This document shows positions 1 to 7,849 of a DNA stretch of 32,100 nt, in pieces; position 1 is the first letter of the stretch; each line of letters begins with the position of its first letter. The stretch is taken from NCBI GenBank assembly GCA_012518415.1, contig JAAYSH010000034.1, positions 1 through 32,100 of the forward strand, in the 5' to 3' direction. The notes under the pieces were generated by a model that made no database searches, had not been told where the DNA came from, and saw nothing but the letters and a program-made list of their open reading frames with translations. A program made the position numbers and the translations under genes. The stretch comes from Erysipelotrichaceae bacterium (lineage in GTDB: Bacteria > Bacillota_I > Bacilli_A > RFN20 > CAG-826).

Positions 1-132
1 ATTATTGTTATGTTGAATGAGTGAGAAAGTTATATGATTTTTTCTTTAAATAGGCTTAATTTACACAAATTAAACATGAATAAAAATATTTACAAATTAA
101 TCGGCTAAAAGGGTCCTAGATAGGTGGCAATT
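1..132. other. Leading edge with no supported gene
   Basis: No complete gene is visible. Bases 1-24 could be the last codons of an upstream plus-strand gene, since frame 1 reads IIVMLNE and then TGA, but so short a stretch cannot be assigned. The rest is AT-rich and has no convincing terminator hairpin. Confidence 0.4.
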
Positions 133-154
133 TGCTATAATTATTTGGGAAGGA
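133..154 (+). promoter_or_regulatory. Extended -10 promoter and RBS of the FAD dehydrogenase gene
   Basis: TGC-TATAAT at 133-141 is a perfect extended -10 element, and no good -35 is seen about 17 bases upstream. GGGAAGGA at 147-154 is the likely ribosome-binding site, 14 bases before the ATG. Transcription would start at or just before the RBS, giving a very short 5' leader. Confidence 0.6.
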
Positions 155-168
155 ATTAAAGATATAAA

Positions 169-1596
169 ATGGAAAAATATGATGTAATTATTGTGGGTGC
201 TGGTCCAACGGGGATGATGAGTGCTTACGAACTTTTAAAAGCGCGACCTACAAGCAAAGTTTTACTTATTGATAAAGGGCTCGACATTCATAAACGTCAA
301 TGTCCGATTTTACAAGGAAAAATAAGAAAGTGTCCAACGAATGCAGAAGGAGTAATTGGTTGCTCACCAGCATGTTCAATTACTTCGGGGTTCGGTGGCT
401 CTGGCGCATATAGCGATGGAAAATTTAATATTACAAGTGAATTTGGTGGTTGGCTTGATGAATACTTAGATGATGAAGAAATTTTAGAATTAATTCATTA
501 TATGGATGAAATTAATTTGGAACACGGTGCACCAAAAAATATTACCGACCCATATTCGCCAAAAGTCGAAGAAATTGAACGGCGCGGAATCGCGTACGGT
601 TTAAAATTATTACGTGCAGAAGTCTGTCATTTTGGCACAGAAGTTAATTTACAAGTGCTAAAAAATATTAACCTTGAAATGAAAAAACATGTTGAAATGC
701 GCTTTGAAACAGAAGTCGAAGATATTCTCGTTGAAGATAAAACTGTCGTTGGTGTTTTACTAACTACAGGAGAGAAAATATATTCTAAATATGTTGTTTT
801 AGGCGTTGGCCGTAACGGCTCCGAGTGGAGTGAGAAAATTTTAACGAAACACGGTGTTATTCACCATCATAACTCCGTCGATATTGGCGTTAGAGTTGAA
901 ACTAACGATATTGTTATGGCAGAAATTAACGAACACTTATATGAAGGTAAATTCGTTTATAAAACAAGTTTAGGAACAAAAGTAAGAACATTTTGTGCGA
1001 ATCCTTCAGGCCACGTCGTTATTGAAAACCATAACGGTGTTGCAGTATGTAATGGTCATTCATTTAATGATCCGGAGTTAGGTAGTAATAACACCAACTT
1101 TGCTTTATTAGTGTCACATCGTTTTGAAGAACCATTTAAAAATCCAAATGCATACGCGATTGAAATCGCACGCCTTGCTAATCAATTAAGTAATGGCTCA
1201 GTTATCGTTCAAAGTTATGGTGATATTAAAAAGAAAAGAAGATCAACCGTAAAACGAATTAATGAAGGCTTCGTAAAACCGACCTTAAAAGATGCAGTTC
1301 CAGGTGATTTAGGTTTAGTCCTTCCATTTAATACAATGCAAGCGATTATTGAAATGATTGAAGCGCTTGATAGTGTAACGCCAGGTATTGCAAACGACCA
1401 TACATTATTTTACGGGGTTGAAGCGAAGTTTTATAGCGCTAGACCAGCAGTTCGAGGTGGTTTTGAATTGCGTGATTTAAATAATATATTCGTTGGTGGC
1501 GATGGTGCAGGTCTTACTAGAGGCTTAGCCCAAAGCAGTGCGAATGGAATATATATTGCTCGCTATATCGCGGAGAAATTAAACGGAGAAAGATAA
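169..1596 (+). CDS. FAD-dependent dehydrogenase (COG2509-like)
   Basis: This is a soluble flavoprotein oxidoreductase whose substrate cannot be read from sequence. The N-terminus has a Rossmann dinucleotide-binding motif, GAGPTG at residues 11-16, after a beta strand of the type DVIIVG. A matching C-terminal FAD motif, FVGGDGAGLTRG, lies near residues 445-456. Residues 45-85 hold a cysteine-rich stretch (CPI, KCP, then GCSPAC) leading into GFGGSGAYSDGK, which is characteristic of the uncharacterised COG2509 dehydrogenases. The length of 475 residues is ordinary for that family. The ATG at 169 follows GGGAAGGA. The stop is one base before the next start, so the two genes are co-transcribed. 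Whether the cysteines bind a metal or are redox-active is unknown. Confidence 0.85.
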   Translation: MEKYDVIIVGAGPTGMMSAYELLKARPTSKVLLIDKGLDIHKRQCPILQGKIRKCPTNAEGVIGCSPACSITSGFGGSGAYSDGKFNITSEFGGWLDEYLDDEEILELIHYMDEINLEHGAPKNITDPYSPKVEEIERRGIAYGLKLLRAEVCHFGTEVNLQVLKNINLEMKKHVEMRFETEVEDILVEDKTVVGVLLTTGEKIYSKYVVLGVGRNGSEWSEKILTKHGVIHHHNSVDIGVRVETNDIVMAEINEHLYEGKFVYKTSLGTKVRTFCANPSGHVVIENHNGVAVCNGHSFNDPELGSNNTNFALLVSHRFEEPFKNPNAYAIEIARLANQLSNGSVIVQSYGDIKKKRRSTVKRINEGFVKPTLKDAVPGDLGLVLPFNTMQAIIEMIEALDSVTPGIANDHTLFYGVEAKFYSARPAVRGGFELRDLNNIFVGGDGAGLTRGLAQSSANGIYIARYIAEKLNGER

Positions 1597-1597
1597 T

Positions 1598-2770
1598 ATG
1601 CGTTATTTTGGTACAGTTGCTCGCGGAGTTAGAATGCCGATTATTCGTCAAGGGGATGACTTAGCAACAATCGTTGCGGAAACAATTTTTCAAGCGTTTA
1701 AATACGAAAAAATCGAAGTAAAAGATAAAGATATTATTGCCTTAACCGAATCGATTGTTGCGCGCGCAGAGGGCAACTATGCCTCAAGCAAAGCAATTAT
1801 TAAAGATGTTCAGGCTAAAGTTGGAAAAGGACCGGTTGGGTTTGTTTTTCCTATTTTAAGTAGAAATCGAATGTATGGCATCGTTAAGGCAGTTGCAAGC
1901 GCGGTTGATGAATTAATTATTCAACTTTCTTATCCAAGTGATGAGGTTGGGAATGCTTTAATTAGCGAAGAATTATTATTTGATTATGAGATTAATCCAA
2001 ATACACAGACATTTGAAGAAGCAGAGTTTCGCAATCTTTTTGGTGAAGAATTACTTCACCCAATCACGAAGCAAGACTATCCCTCCTTATATAAAAGCTG
2101 TGGGGATAATGTGAAAATAATTTTTTCAAACGACCCTCAAGCTATTTTAAAATATACAAATAAAGTTATTGCTGCAGACGTACACTCTCGACATATAACA
2201 AAGGCGAGATTAAAGCAGGGCGGTGCTGAACTCGTGTTAGGACTTGACGATATTTTAACCAAATCAATTGGAGGAAGTGGTTATCATCCAGAGTACGGAT
2301 TGCTCGGTTCAAATTATGCAAGTGAGGATGTTTTAAAATTATTCCCTCGTTCATCAAAGCAGGTTGCCGAAAAAATTCAGGCGTTATTCAAGAAAAAAAC
2401 TAACCGCCAAGTCGAAGTCCTTGTTTTCGGTGATGGCGCGTTTAAAGACCCAGTTGCTAAAATTTGGGAACTCGCTGATCCAGTTGTCGCGGCCGCGTAT
2501 ACAAGCGGATTAGGCGGAACCCCTCATGAAAATAAATTAAAACTTCTCGCTGATGATGACTTTAAGCATCTTGATGGTGAAGAACTTGAAGAAAAACTAA
2601 AAGAACATATCAAAAGTAGTAGCAAAAGTGCCCCGAACGCACTTGGAACAACACCGAGACAAATTAGCGATTTACTCGGTTCGTTATCTGATTTGATGGC
2701 TGGAAGTGGCGATAAAGGCACACCGGTTATTTATATCCAAGGCTATTTTGATAATTATGCGGATGAATAA
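1598..2770 (+). CDS. CofE-family (F420-0:L-glutamate ligase-like) protein
   Basis: The protein belongs to the family of coenzyme F420-0 gamma-glutamyl ligase (CofE), which adds glutamate to a phospholactyl-flavin. The N-terminal half, with segments such as DKDIIALTESIVARAEGN (residues 43-60) and GPVGFVFPILSRNRM (residues 78-92), matches the family's nucleotide and metal region. At 390 residues it is longer than archaeal CofE of about 250, as in many Firmicutes homologues. No other F420 gene is in the window, so the true substrate may differ. A CofE homologue in Chlamydia was reported to replace folylpolyglutamate synthase, and that is a reasonable alternative here. GGAGAAAG at 1585-1592 is the RBS. 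It follows the FAD dehydrogenase by one base. Family call confident, substrate not. Confidence 0.75.
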   Translation: MRYFGTVARGVRMPIIRQGDDLATIVAETIFQAFKYEKIEVKDKDIIALTESIVARAEGNYASSKAIIKDVQAKVGKGPVGFVFPILSRNRMYGIVKAVASAVDELIIQLSYPSDEVGNALISEELLFDYEINPNTQTFEEAEFRNLFGEELLHPITKQDYPSLYKSCGDNVKIIFSNDPQAILKYTNKVIAADVHSRHITKARLKQGGAELVLGLDDILTKSIGGSGYHPEYGLLGSNYASEDVLKLFPRSSKQVAEKIQALFKKKTNRQVEVLVFGDGAFKDPVAKIWELADPVVAAAYTSGLGGTPHENKLKLLADDDFKHLDGEELEEKLKEHIKSSSKSAPNALGTTPRQISDLLGSLSDLMAGSGDKGTPVIYIQGYFDNYADE

Positions 2771-2783
2771 AATCCGCGATAAT
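2754..2783 (+). terminator. Weak hairpin at the end of the CofE-like gene
   Basis: ATTAT-GCGGAT pairs with ATCCGC-(G)-ATAAT around a 7-base loop, giving 11 base pairs with one bulged G. The hairpin overlaps the stop codon and is followed by T-rich but interrupted sequence rather than a clean T-run. It may end or stabilise the two-gene transcript. Confidence 0.35.
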
Positions 2784-3022
2784 CTTTAATTCACTTTAAT
2801 AAATTTTTTAGGAAGAAGAAGTTGGTTTTTTCATATACAAAATTATACTAAAAAGTTTTTTGCGCTGGACTATATTAAAACGAACGCGCTTAATTTATTT
2901 GCATCAAGCAAATAAGTTGTATAACAATAATTTGTTTTCAGTGAGAGTTTTAACGTTTTTATAAAAAAACGAACAATTTTGAAAGTTTTTTTATGCTACA
3001 ATTTAATTAGGAGAACAAGATA
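2771..3022. other. Hairpin-rich noncoding gap
   Basis: No gene is seen before 3023. There is a 12-bp hairpin with two G-T pairs and a 5-base loop at 2891-2919 (core TTATTTGC/GCAAATAA), and a 7-bp hairpin at 2954-2971 (CGTTTTT/AAAAACG). Neither is followed by a clear T-run. The motif AAAACGAAC occurs twice, near 2877 and 2965. Function unknown. Confidence 0.45.
2994..3013 (+). promoter_or_regulatory. Extended -10 promoter with RBS-like AGGAG
   Basis: TGC-TACAAT at 2994-3002 is an extended -10 element. AGGAG follows at 3009-3013. The spacing mirrors the promoter of the FAD dehydrogenase gene. It would drive the small ORF at 3023 and the lipoprotein gene at 3140. Confidence 0.5.
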
Positions 3023-3127
3023 TTGACTAATGCAATAATTTTGGATTTAAATATTTTTTCGGGAATAACGGGTTTTGCAAGCAGTGTGACGTATCCTACC
3101 AAAATCATTATGTACGACGCATATTAG
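3023..3127 (+). CDS. Possible 34-residue small ORF or leader peptide
   Basis: A TTG codon at 3023 lies 9 bases after AGGAG (3009-3013) and opens a 34-codon frame. The peptide begins MTNAIILDLNIFSG and ends KIIMYDAY at TAG 3125-3127. The final G of that stop is the first base of GGGGAGG, the RBS of the lipoprotein gene at 3140, so translation could be coupled. It is in the same frame as the lipoprotein gene. There is no transmembrane segment or known motif. It has an RBS, a promoter and a fitting position, but its shortness and rare start codon make it uncertain. Confidence 0.35.
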   Translation: MTNAIILDLNIFSGITGFASSVTYPTKIIMYDAY

Positions 3128-3139
3128 GGGAGGCTGTTT

Positions 3140-3769
3140 ATGAAAAAAAACAAAAAGGCAATATTTTTGGCAATAGGCCTAATTAGTCTTACTAGTGGCT
3201 GTGGCGCAAGTAAAAGTGGTTTGTCAATTTTTATCAACTCATTTGAAACATTTGAAGGGATGGTTACTGATTTAGAAGCACAAAGAAGTAAACACGGAGA
3301 AAATCCTATGAGACTATTTGATTTTGATCTTAGTGAAATTGATGCCGATATAATTCAAACTTATCATGTTGGAGGGATAGATTATTGTCCACAATTAGAA
3401 CAGAATTGGTGGACGCCAGGGTGCGCTAGAAGAATTCCAGGTAAAAGAGCACACAAACCTGGCGAGCATTGCCCGAACCTCTTTTATCGTCGAATGCATG
3501 TTGAAGCACGAAATAGCGAGGAAGATTTGTTAGCGATGATTACATATATGGACGCGGTCCAAGTTATTGGAACTCCGTTCTTCAAAGAGGGTGAGGAAAT
3601 AACTTGGGCAGTTGGTTACAATTCCGATGATCAACATATATTAGTTGATGAAAACGAAAATATCCTCCTGCAAGTTAAATTTGGCAGGGGCATTACTGAC
3701 CAATTTCGCTCAGATGTCTTCGATTATTTGCTAATAGTTTGGGAAGAAGGCTCCCATATATATGTTTAA
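3140..3769 (+). CDS. Predicted lipoprotein of unknown function
   Basis: The product has 209 residues. It starts with a lysine-rich n-region, a hydrophobic core and the lipobox LTSGC, so Cys21 should be lipidated and the protein anchored on the outer face of the membrane. The mature part is soluble, with a cluster of Cys, Trp and His at about residues 83-120 (DYCPQ, WWTPGC, GEHCPN, RRMH) that might bind a metal or form disulfides. I do not recognise the family. The start is set by GGGGAGG at 3127-3133, six bases before the ATG. It is probably a single gene or follows the small ORF at 3023, and it ends at a strong shared terminator. Confidence 0.8.
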   Translation: MKKNKKAIFLAIGLISLTSGCGASKSGLSIFINSFETFEGMVTDLEAQRSKHGENPMRLFDFDLSEIDADIIQTYHVGGIDYCPQLEQNWWTPGCARRIPGKRAHKPGEHCPNLFYRRMHVEARNSEEDLLAMITYMDAVQVIGTPFFKEGEEITWAVGYNSDDQHILVDENENILLQVKFGRGITDQFRSDVFDYLLIVWEEGSHIYV

Positions 3770-3789
3770 TTTAGCGTAATTATGCTAAC

Positions 3790-3819
3790 AAAAACTGCTC
3801 TGTTCTAGAGCAGTTTTTT
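3790..3819. terminator. Bidirectional Rho-independent terminator
   Basis: AAAAACTGCTCT pairs with AGAGCAGTTTTT over 12 base pairs around loop GTTCT, and T-runs occur on both strands. It separates the plus-strand lipoprotein gene (ending 3769) from the minus-strand hydrolase gene (ending 3828) and can serve both. Confidence 0.9.
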
Positions 3820-3827
3820 AATAATTA

Positions 3828-4973
3828 TTATAAGATTTTTTGTTGTTCAAGTATTTCGATAATCTTTTTTGCTGTTAAGGGATTTTCACTAATGTGGAAG
3901 TGATCATAACCGCCACTATAAGTTTCATAGAAGATGTCGTAGGTTTCAATGTTAAGTTCATTATTATGACCTCGATTATTAACCGCATCAAAACTACCAT
4001 CAAGAACACTATTAATTAAATGGGGGATAGGAATTTTATTACGTAAGTCATGGATTAGGCTCCGGAAGTTGAATTCGACTAACTCACAATCATGACAAGT
4101 TAAACAGCGACTATAAACATTAAAAACTGTCCGCTCTTCCTTAATGCAAGGAAGCGTTTTTTCACTAAGTATATGCCGTTCATCATAATCGACATCTTGC
4201 ATTTCATAAACAGTGATAAAGCCATCGTAGGCTCTACGCCAATTGAAGACGGAACCATTAAATATACCAGAGATACTACATATAACATCAAGACGCGGAG
4301 GGTAAGTTAAATTAGCAAACCGCTCTTTTATTTCATTTGACATTTTATTGTTCGTAAAACGAATACCGGCTGCAGTAAGCTTTTCTTCACTTTCTTCGGT
4401 CAAATTAGGAACCGAGTTAGATAAAAACTTATGCAAAGCGTCTGATGCCCTATCTGAGCGTTTATAAAGAGCAAAAAACTCCGAAATTGCCTGGACATTA
4501 CGGTAAGGAGTGTTTATTGATATAACTTGATCGACCATCGCATCTAAATAAGAAGAAGCGAGCAAGTTAACAAGTCCGCCTTGAGAATGACCAACTAATA
4601 CAAGCGGACGATCAGGAGATAAAATATATAAATGTCTAATTAAATATACAAGTCGTAGTGCTTGCTCTTCAACTGACGCGGCGTAGTCTTTCCCGCATAA
4701 GCGAAGCCGAAGTAAGATTGATTTTTTTGAGTATTTTAGCGCGAACTTAGCAAACTTTTTTACTGTTTTATGGAACTGAATTTCGCTTAATTCGTCCGCA
4801 AAACTCATCTTAATGCTATCACCCGCAGGCATATGTAAGTTGTCTAAATTGATAAAAGGATATTCAATCATAGACGGATAGTTTTCGACTAAAAAACTCG
4901 TCATTTTTTCAAATGCTTTTTCACTATCTACATATCCGTGTGTAAATATAATAATTGGTTTACTTGTTTTCAT
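3828..4973 (-). CDS. Alpha/beta hydrolase, lipase-like
   Basis: A 381-residue predicted serine hydrolase without a signal peptide, so cytoplasmic. The oxyanion-hole strand IIIFTHGY is at residues 7-14, and the nucleophile elbow GHSQGG puts the catalytic Ser at 130. A His near 358-360 (YDHFH) is the likely third triad member. This arrangement is typical of lipase or acyl-ester hydrolases with a DUF676/PGAP1-like core. An unusual CLTCHDC cluster at residues 290-296 lies in the cap or C-terminal region and could bind a metal. The nearest gene upstream on the strand is the purine nucleoside phosphorylase, 78 bases away. No Shine-Dalgarno site is apparent before the ATG, so expression may be low. 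Substrate unknown. Confidence 0.75.
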   Translation of the reverse strand: MKTSKPIIIFTHGYVDSEKAFEKMTSFLVENYPSMIEYPFINLDNLHMPAGDSIKMSFADELSEIQFHKTVKKFAKFALKYSKKSILLRLRLCGKDYAASVEEQALRLVYLIRHLYILSPDRPLVLVGHSQGGLVNLLASSYLDAMVDQVISINTPYRNVQAISEFFALYKRSDRASDALHKFLSNSVPNLTEESEEKLTAAGIRFTNNKMSNEIKERFANLTYPPRLDVICSISGIFNGSVFNWRRAYDGFITVYEMQDVDYDERHILSEKTLPCIKEERTVFNVYSRCLTCHDCELVEFNFRSLIHDLRNKIPIPHLINSVLDGSFDAVNNRGHNNELNIETYDIFYETYSGGYDHFHISENPLTAKKIIEILEQQKIL

Positions 4974-5051
4974 CTTAGTTTAATTATTGCAAGTTTATTA
5001 TCTTTTTTTAATAAGGCAAATTAATAATAATGCTCAATTTAATAAACTTAA

Positions 5052-5882
5052 TTAGAGTAAATGCTTAAAGTTTAAAATACTTTCAGTGACAAGTTTTTCA
5101 AAATTGCTTGCAGCTTTGTTAGCGGCAATTTCTACTTCCGCATGGTTTAAATGTTCCTCTTTTAGTCCAGCAGCGTAATTAGTAATACAGCTGACCCCAC
5201 ATACGCGTAAGCCCATATGAACTGCAGCGATATTTTCAACAGCAGTTGACATACCAACCGCACTTGCACCTAACTTAATTGCCATTTGAACTTCTGCGCG
5301 TGTCTCATATGTTGGACCAGTGAACTGACAATAGACTCCGCGGTGAAGTTTAACACCGACTTTGTCCGCGGCTTTTAATATGATTTCTTTTAATTCAGGA
5401 TCATAAGCATAAGACATACTTGGGAATCTTGTTCCTAGGGAGTCTAAGTTCGGTCCAATTAATGGATTTGGTGCAAGTCCAATATGATCATCAATAAGCA
5501 TTAAATCACCTGGAGTTAAGTCTAAACTTGTTCCTCCCGCAGCATTTGATAAGAATAAGATTTTCGCGCCGAGTAATCCCATTAACCGGACTGGTAAAAC
5601 GACATCACTCATGTCGTAACCTTCATAGTAATGGACCCGGCCTTTCATACAAATAACTTTAATGTCGCCAACATATCCTAAAATGAAGCGGCCATCATGA
5701 CCTACAACAGTTGATACCGGAAATCCTTCGATTGATTCATAAGGAATTTCTAGTTCAACATCAATGTTTTTTGCATAATTACCTAAACCTGAGCCTAAAA
5801 CAATCGCGACCTCAGGTACAAAATCAGTTAATTCACGTACACTTGCTAAGCATCCGCGTAATTTAGTTTCAACTTTATTCAT
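5052..5882 (-). CDS. punA: Purine-nucleoside phosphorylase, trimeric type
   Basis: The enzyme splits purine (deoxy)nucleosides with phosphate to free base and (deoxy)ribose-1-phosphate in the cytoplasm, for purine salvage. Family motifs are present in order: GSGLG (30-34) and GHDGR (61-65) for phosphate, KGRVHYYEG (80-88), NAAGG (113-117), GPTYET (189-194), GMST (210-213) and ITN (233-235). Glu193 and Asn235 correspond to the base-binding Glu201 and Asn243 of the human enzyme, which favour 6-oxopurines (inosine, guanosine), and His247 matches human His257. The length of 276 is standard. GGAGG (reverse of 5892-5896) precedes the start. It diverges from glyA. Confidence 0.95.
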   Translation of the reverse strand: MNKVETKLRGCLASVRELTDFVPEVAIVLGSGLGNYAKNIDVELEIPYESIEGFPVSTVVGHDGRFILGYVGDIKVICMKGRVHYYEGYDMSDVVLPVRLMGLLGAKILFLSNAAGGTSLDLTPGDLMLIDDHIGLAPNPLIGPNLDSLGTRFPSMSYAYDPELKEIILKAADKVGVKLHRGVYCQFTGPTYETRAEVQMAIKLGASAVGMSTAVENIAAVHMGLRVCGVSCITNYAAGLKEEHLNHAEVEIAANKAASNFEKLVTESILNFKHLL

Positions 5883-5913
5883 TTTATATTTCCTCCACTT
5901 TTTATATATTTAA

Positions 5914-5919
5914 ATTATA
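5914..5919 (-). promoter_or_regulatory. -10 element of the punA gene
   Basis: The minus strand reads TATAAT here, about 30 bases before the ATG and upstream of a GGAGGA RBS at 5891-5896. No recognisable -35 box was found. Confidence 0.45.
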
Positions 5920-5992
5920 ACCTATTAATTAGACATAAACCCTTAAATTTATGTAATGACTAGTTTTAAATGTAATCTCATCGCAATCTCGA

Positions 5993-6011
5993 TATAATTA
6001 AAAAAGTGAGG
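5993..6011 (+). promoter_or_regulatory. -10 element and RBS of glyA
   Basis: TATAAT at 5993-5998 is followed by GTGAGG at 6006-6011, eight bases before the ATG. The -35 region is poor. With the punA -10 on the other strand this makes a compact divergent promoter region. Confidence 0.5.
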
Positions 6012-6019
6012 TAATTAAT

Positions 6020-7231
6020 ATGGATAAAATTTTAAAGGATGCACTTATTAATGAAAATAAGCGGCAAAACGAAGGGTTAGAGTTAATCGCTTCAGAAAAT
6101 TTCGTAACAAAAGAAATCCGATCTTTACAAGGCTCGATTGTAACAAATAAATATGCAGAAGGATATCCTGGCCGAAGATATTACGGCGGCTGCGAATACA
6201 TTGATATTATGGAAAGCCGGGCGATTGAACTTGCATGTAAGTTATTTAATGCAAAATACGCGAATGTTCAACCACATAGCGGCTCAAGCGCGAATATGAT
6301 TGTTTACTACGCTCTATTAGATACAGGAGACAAAATCTTATCGCTTTCTTTAGATGAAGGCGGACATTTAACTCATGGTTCTCCAGTTAGTTTTTCAAGT
6401 CGGTACTATGATATCGCCCACTACAATTTAGGTGAAGATGAAAAACTTGATTATGAAGCAATTAGGGAAGTCGCCCTAAAAGAACGGCCAAAACTATTAC
6501 TAGCAGGATTTTCAAGTTATCCGTATAAAACTGATTATAAAAAGTTTCGCGAAATCGCTGATGAAGTTGGGGCGTACTTACTAGTTGATATGGCTCATAT
6601 CGCTGGTTTAGTCGCAGGAGGAGTGCACGAAAATCCTGTTGATTATGCCCACGTTGTTACTTCGACAACGCACAAAACACTCCGCGGGCCCCGTGGCGGA
6701 TTAATTCTTACTAATGATGAAGACATAGCGAACAAAATAAACAAAGCGACCTTCCCCGCGCTTCAAGGTGGTCCACTTGAGCACGTAATCGCCGCAAAAG
6801 CCCAATGTTTTTATGAAGCAAGCCAATCAGAGTTTAGGGATTATGCAAAACAAGTAGTAAAAAACACGAAAGCTGCCGCAGATGAATTTGCAAAATTAGA
6901 TGCAATAGTAAGCGGAACTGACACACACTTATTTTTACTCAATACAAAAGCAACTTACGGTATAAGTGGCAAAGATGCAGAAGATCTTTTAGGTGAAGTA
7001 AATATTACTTTAAATAAAAATATGTTACCAAATGATAAGGAACGGTCGTCTGTCACTAGTGGTGTAAGAATTGGATTTGCTGCGCTTACAACCCGCGGAC
7101 TAAAAGAAGATGGAGCTAAAAAAGTCGCACAAATCATCCATAATTATTTAAGTAAAACAGTTGACATCAAAAAAACAAAAGAAGCTGTCAGTCAACTTAC
7201 AAATGAATTAAAGCAAGTAGAACAACTCTAA
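6020..7231 (+). CDS. glyA: Serine hydroxymethyltransferase
   Basis: PLP enzyme that interconverts serine plus tetrahydrofolate with glycine plus 5,10-methylene-tetrahydrofolate, feeding one-carbon units to thymidylate and purine synthesis. The signatures are strong: NEGLELIASENF (17-28), NKYAEGYPGRRYYGG (43-57), the Asp that contacts PLP in LVDMAHIAG (188-196), and THKTLRGPRGG (217-227), where Lys219 forms the Schiff base. The length of 403 is usual for bacteria. The start is fixed by GTGAGG eight bases upstream. It stands alone between punA (divergent) and the ATP synthase operon. Confidence 0.98.
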   Translation: MDKILKDALINENKRQNEGLELIASENFVTKEIRSLQGSIVTNKYAEGYPGRRYYGGCEYIDIMESRAIELACKLFNAKYANVQPHSGSSANMIVYYALLDTGDKILSLSLDEGGHLTHGSPVSFSSRYYDIAHYNLGEDEKLDYEAIREVALKERPKLLLAGFSSYPYKTDYKKFREIADEVGAYLLVDMAHIAGLVAGGVHENPVDYAHVVTSTTHKTLRGPRGGLILTNDEDIANKINKATFPALQGGPLEHVIAAKAQCFYEASQSEFRDYAKQVVKNTKAAADEFAKLDAIVSGTDTHLFLLNTKATYGISGKDAEDLLGEVNITLNKNMLPNDKERSSVTSGVRIGFAALTTRGLKEDGAKKVAQIIHNYLSKTVDIKKTKEAVSQLTNELKQVEQL

Positions 7232-7289
7232 CCGCGATTAATTGATAGACAAAAACCTAATCATTGTATAAGTGACAAAAATAATTTTA

Positions 7290-7319
7290 TGTTATAATTT
7301 TTATTGTTAAGTAGAAAGG
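7290..7319 (+). promoter_or_regulatory. Extended -10 promoter of the ATP synthase operon
   Basis: TGT-TATAAT at 7290-7298 is a perfect extended -10. GTGACA at 7272-7277 could act as a -35, with a short 15-base spacer. AAAGG at 7315-7319 is the RBS of the first gene. No terminator separates it from glyA, so some read-through is possible. Confidence 0.6.
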
Positions 7320-7330
7320 TTAAACCTTAG

Positions 7331-7849
7331 ATGAAGAAGTTGTCAATAGTCGCTAAAACATTCATAATCGCATCAGGCTTAACCGCCTTCGGTTTATTGC
7401 TTTTTGGAGTATTATGGGTGTTTCAAGTAAATTACTCCCAAGGAATGTTCTTTGGTTGGTTACTTGGTGCGGCAGTAGGAATGATAAACTTTGGACTTAT
7501 CGTTTTACAAGCGCATTTAACGGTACGTTCACTTAATAAGCGAAACGTTAGCGTTTATGCGAGTTTTTTATTCTTAGCCCGCTTACTACTTGCTGGTGGT
7601 GCGCTTGCACTATCAGGTTGGCTTACTTATAAACATCAAACACCTGAAACGACCTTGTTTAATTTATGGACGACGTTTGCAGGCTTAGTTTTAACCCAAT
7701 TTAGTGTTCGCTTCTCTGGCGCGAAATCACCTTGGAGTCAAGACTCTCCCCTAAAAGAAGGTGAAGGCGATAGCGAAGGGATATTCACTTTAAAAGATTT
7801 ATTTTCAAAAGATAGTACAACTAATGAAGAAGAGGATGATATCGAATAA
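7331..7849 (+). CDS. atpI: ATP synthase protein I-like membrane protein
   Basis: A 172-residue protein with four predicted transmembrane helices (about residues 8-30, 37-60, 75-98 and 108-126), placed first in the ATP synthase operon. AtpI proteins help assemble the c-ring or serve in ion uptake, and position plus topology support this call more than sequence motifs do. The last 40 residues form an acidic cytoplasmic tail ending EEEDDIE, longer than usual for AtpI. The stop overlaps the atpB start by one base (TAATG), which implies translational coupling. The RBS is AAAGG at 7315-7319. Confidence 0.7.
   Translation: MKKLSIVAKTFIIASGLTAFGLLLFGVLWVFQVNYSQGMFFGWLLGAAVGMINFGLIVLQAHLTVRSLNKRNVSVYASFLFLARLLLAGGALALSGWLTYKHQTPETTLFNLWTTFAGLVLTQFSVRFSGAKSPWSQDSPLKEGEGDSEGIFTLKDLFSKDSTTNEEEDDIE

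Noticed and set aside
105-135. T-box-like GGGTCC...GGTGGCAA
   Set aside because: It does not fit the conserved T-box sequence, has no specifier or antiterminator structure, and the downstream gene is not an aminoacyl-tRNA or amino acid gene.
4991-5049. 10-bp inverted repeat AAGTTTATTA/TAATAAACTT around a 39-base AT-rich spacer
   Set aside because: Low complexity and a long loop make chance likely; not a credible terminator or operator without more evidence.
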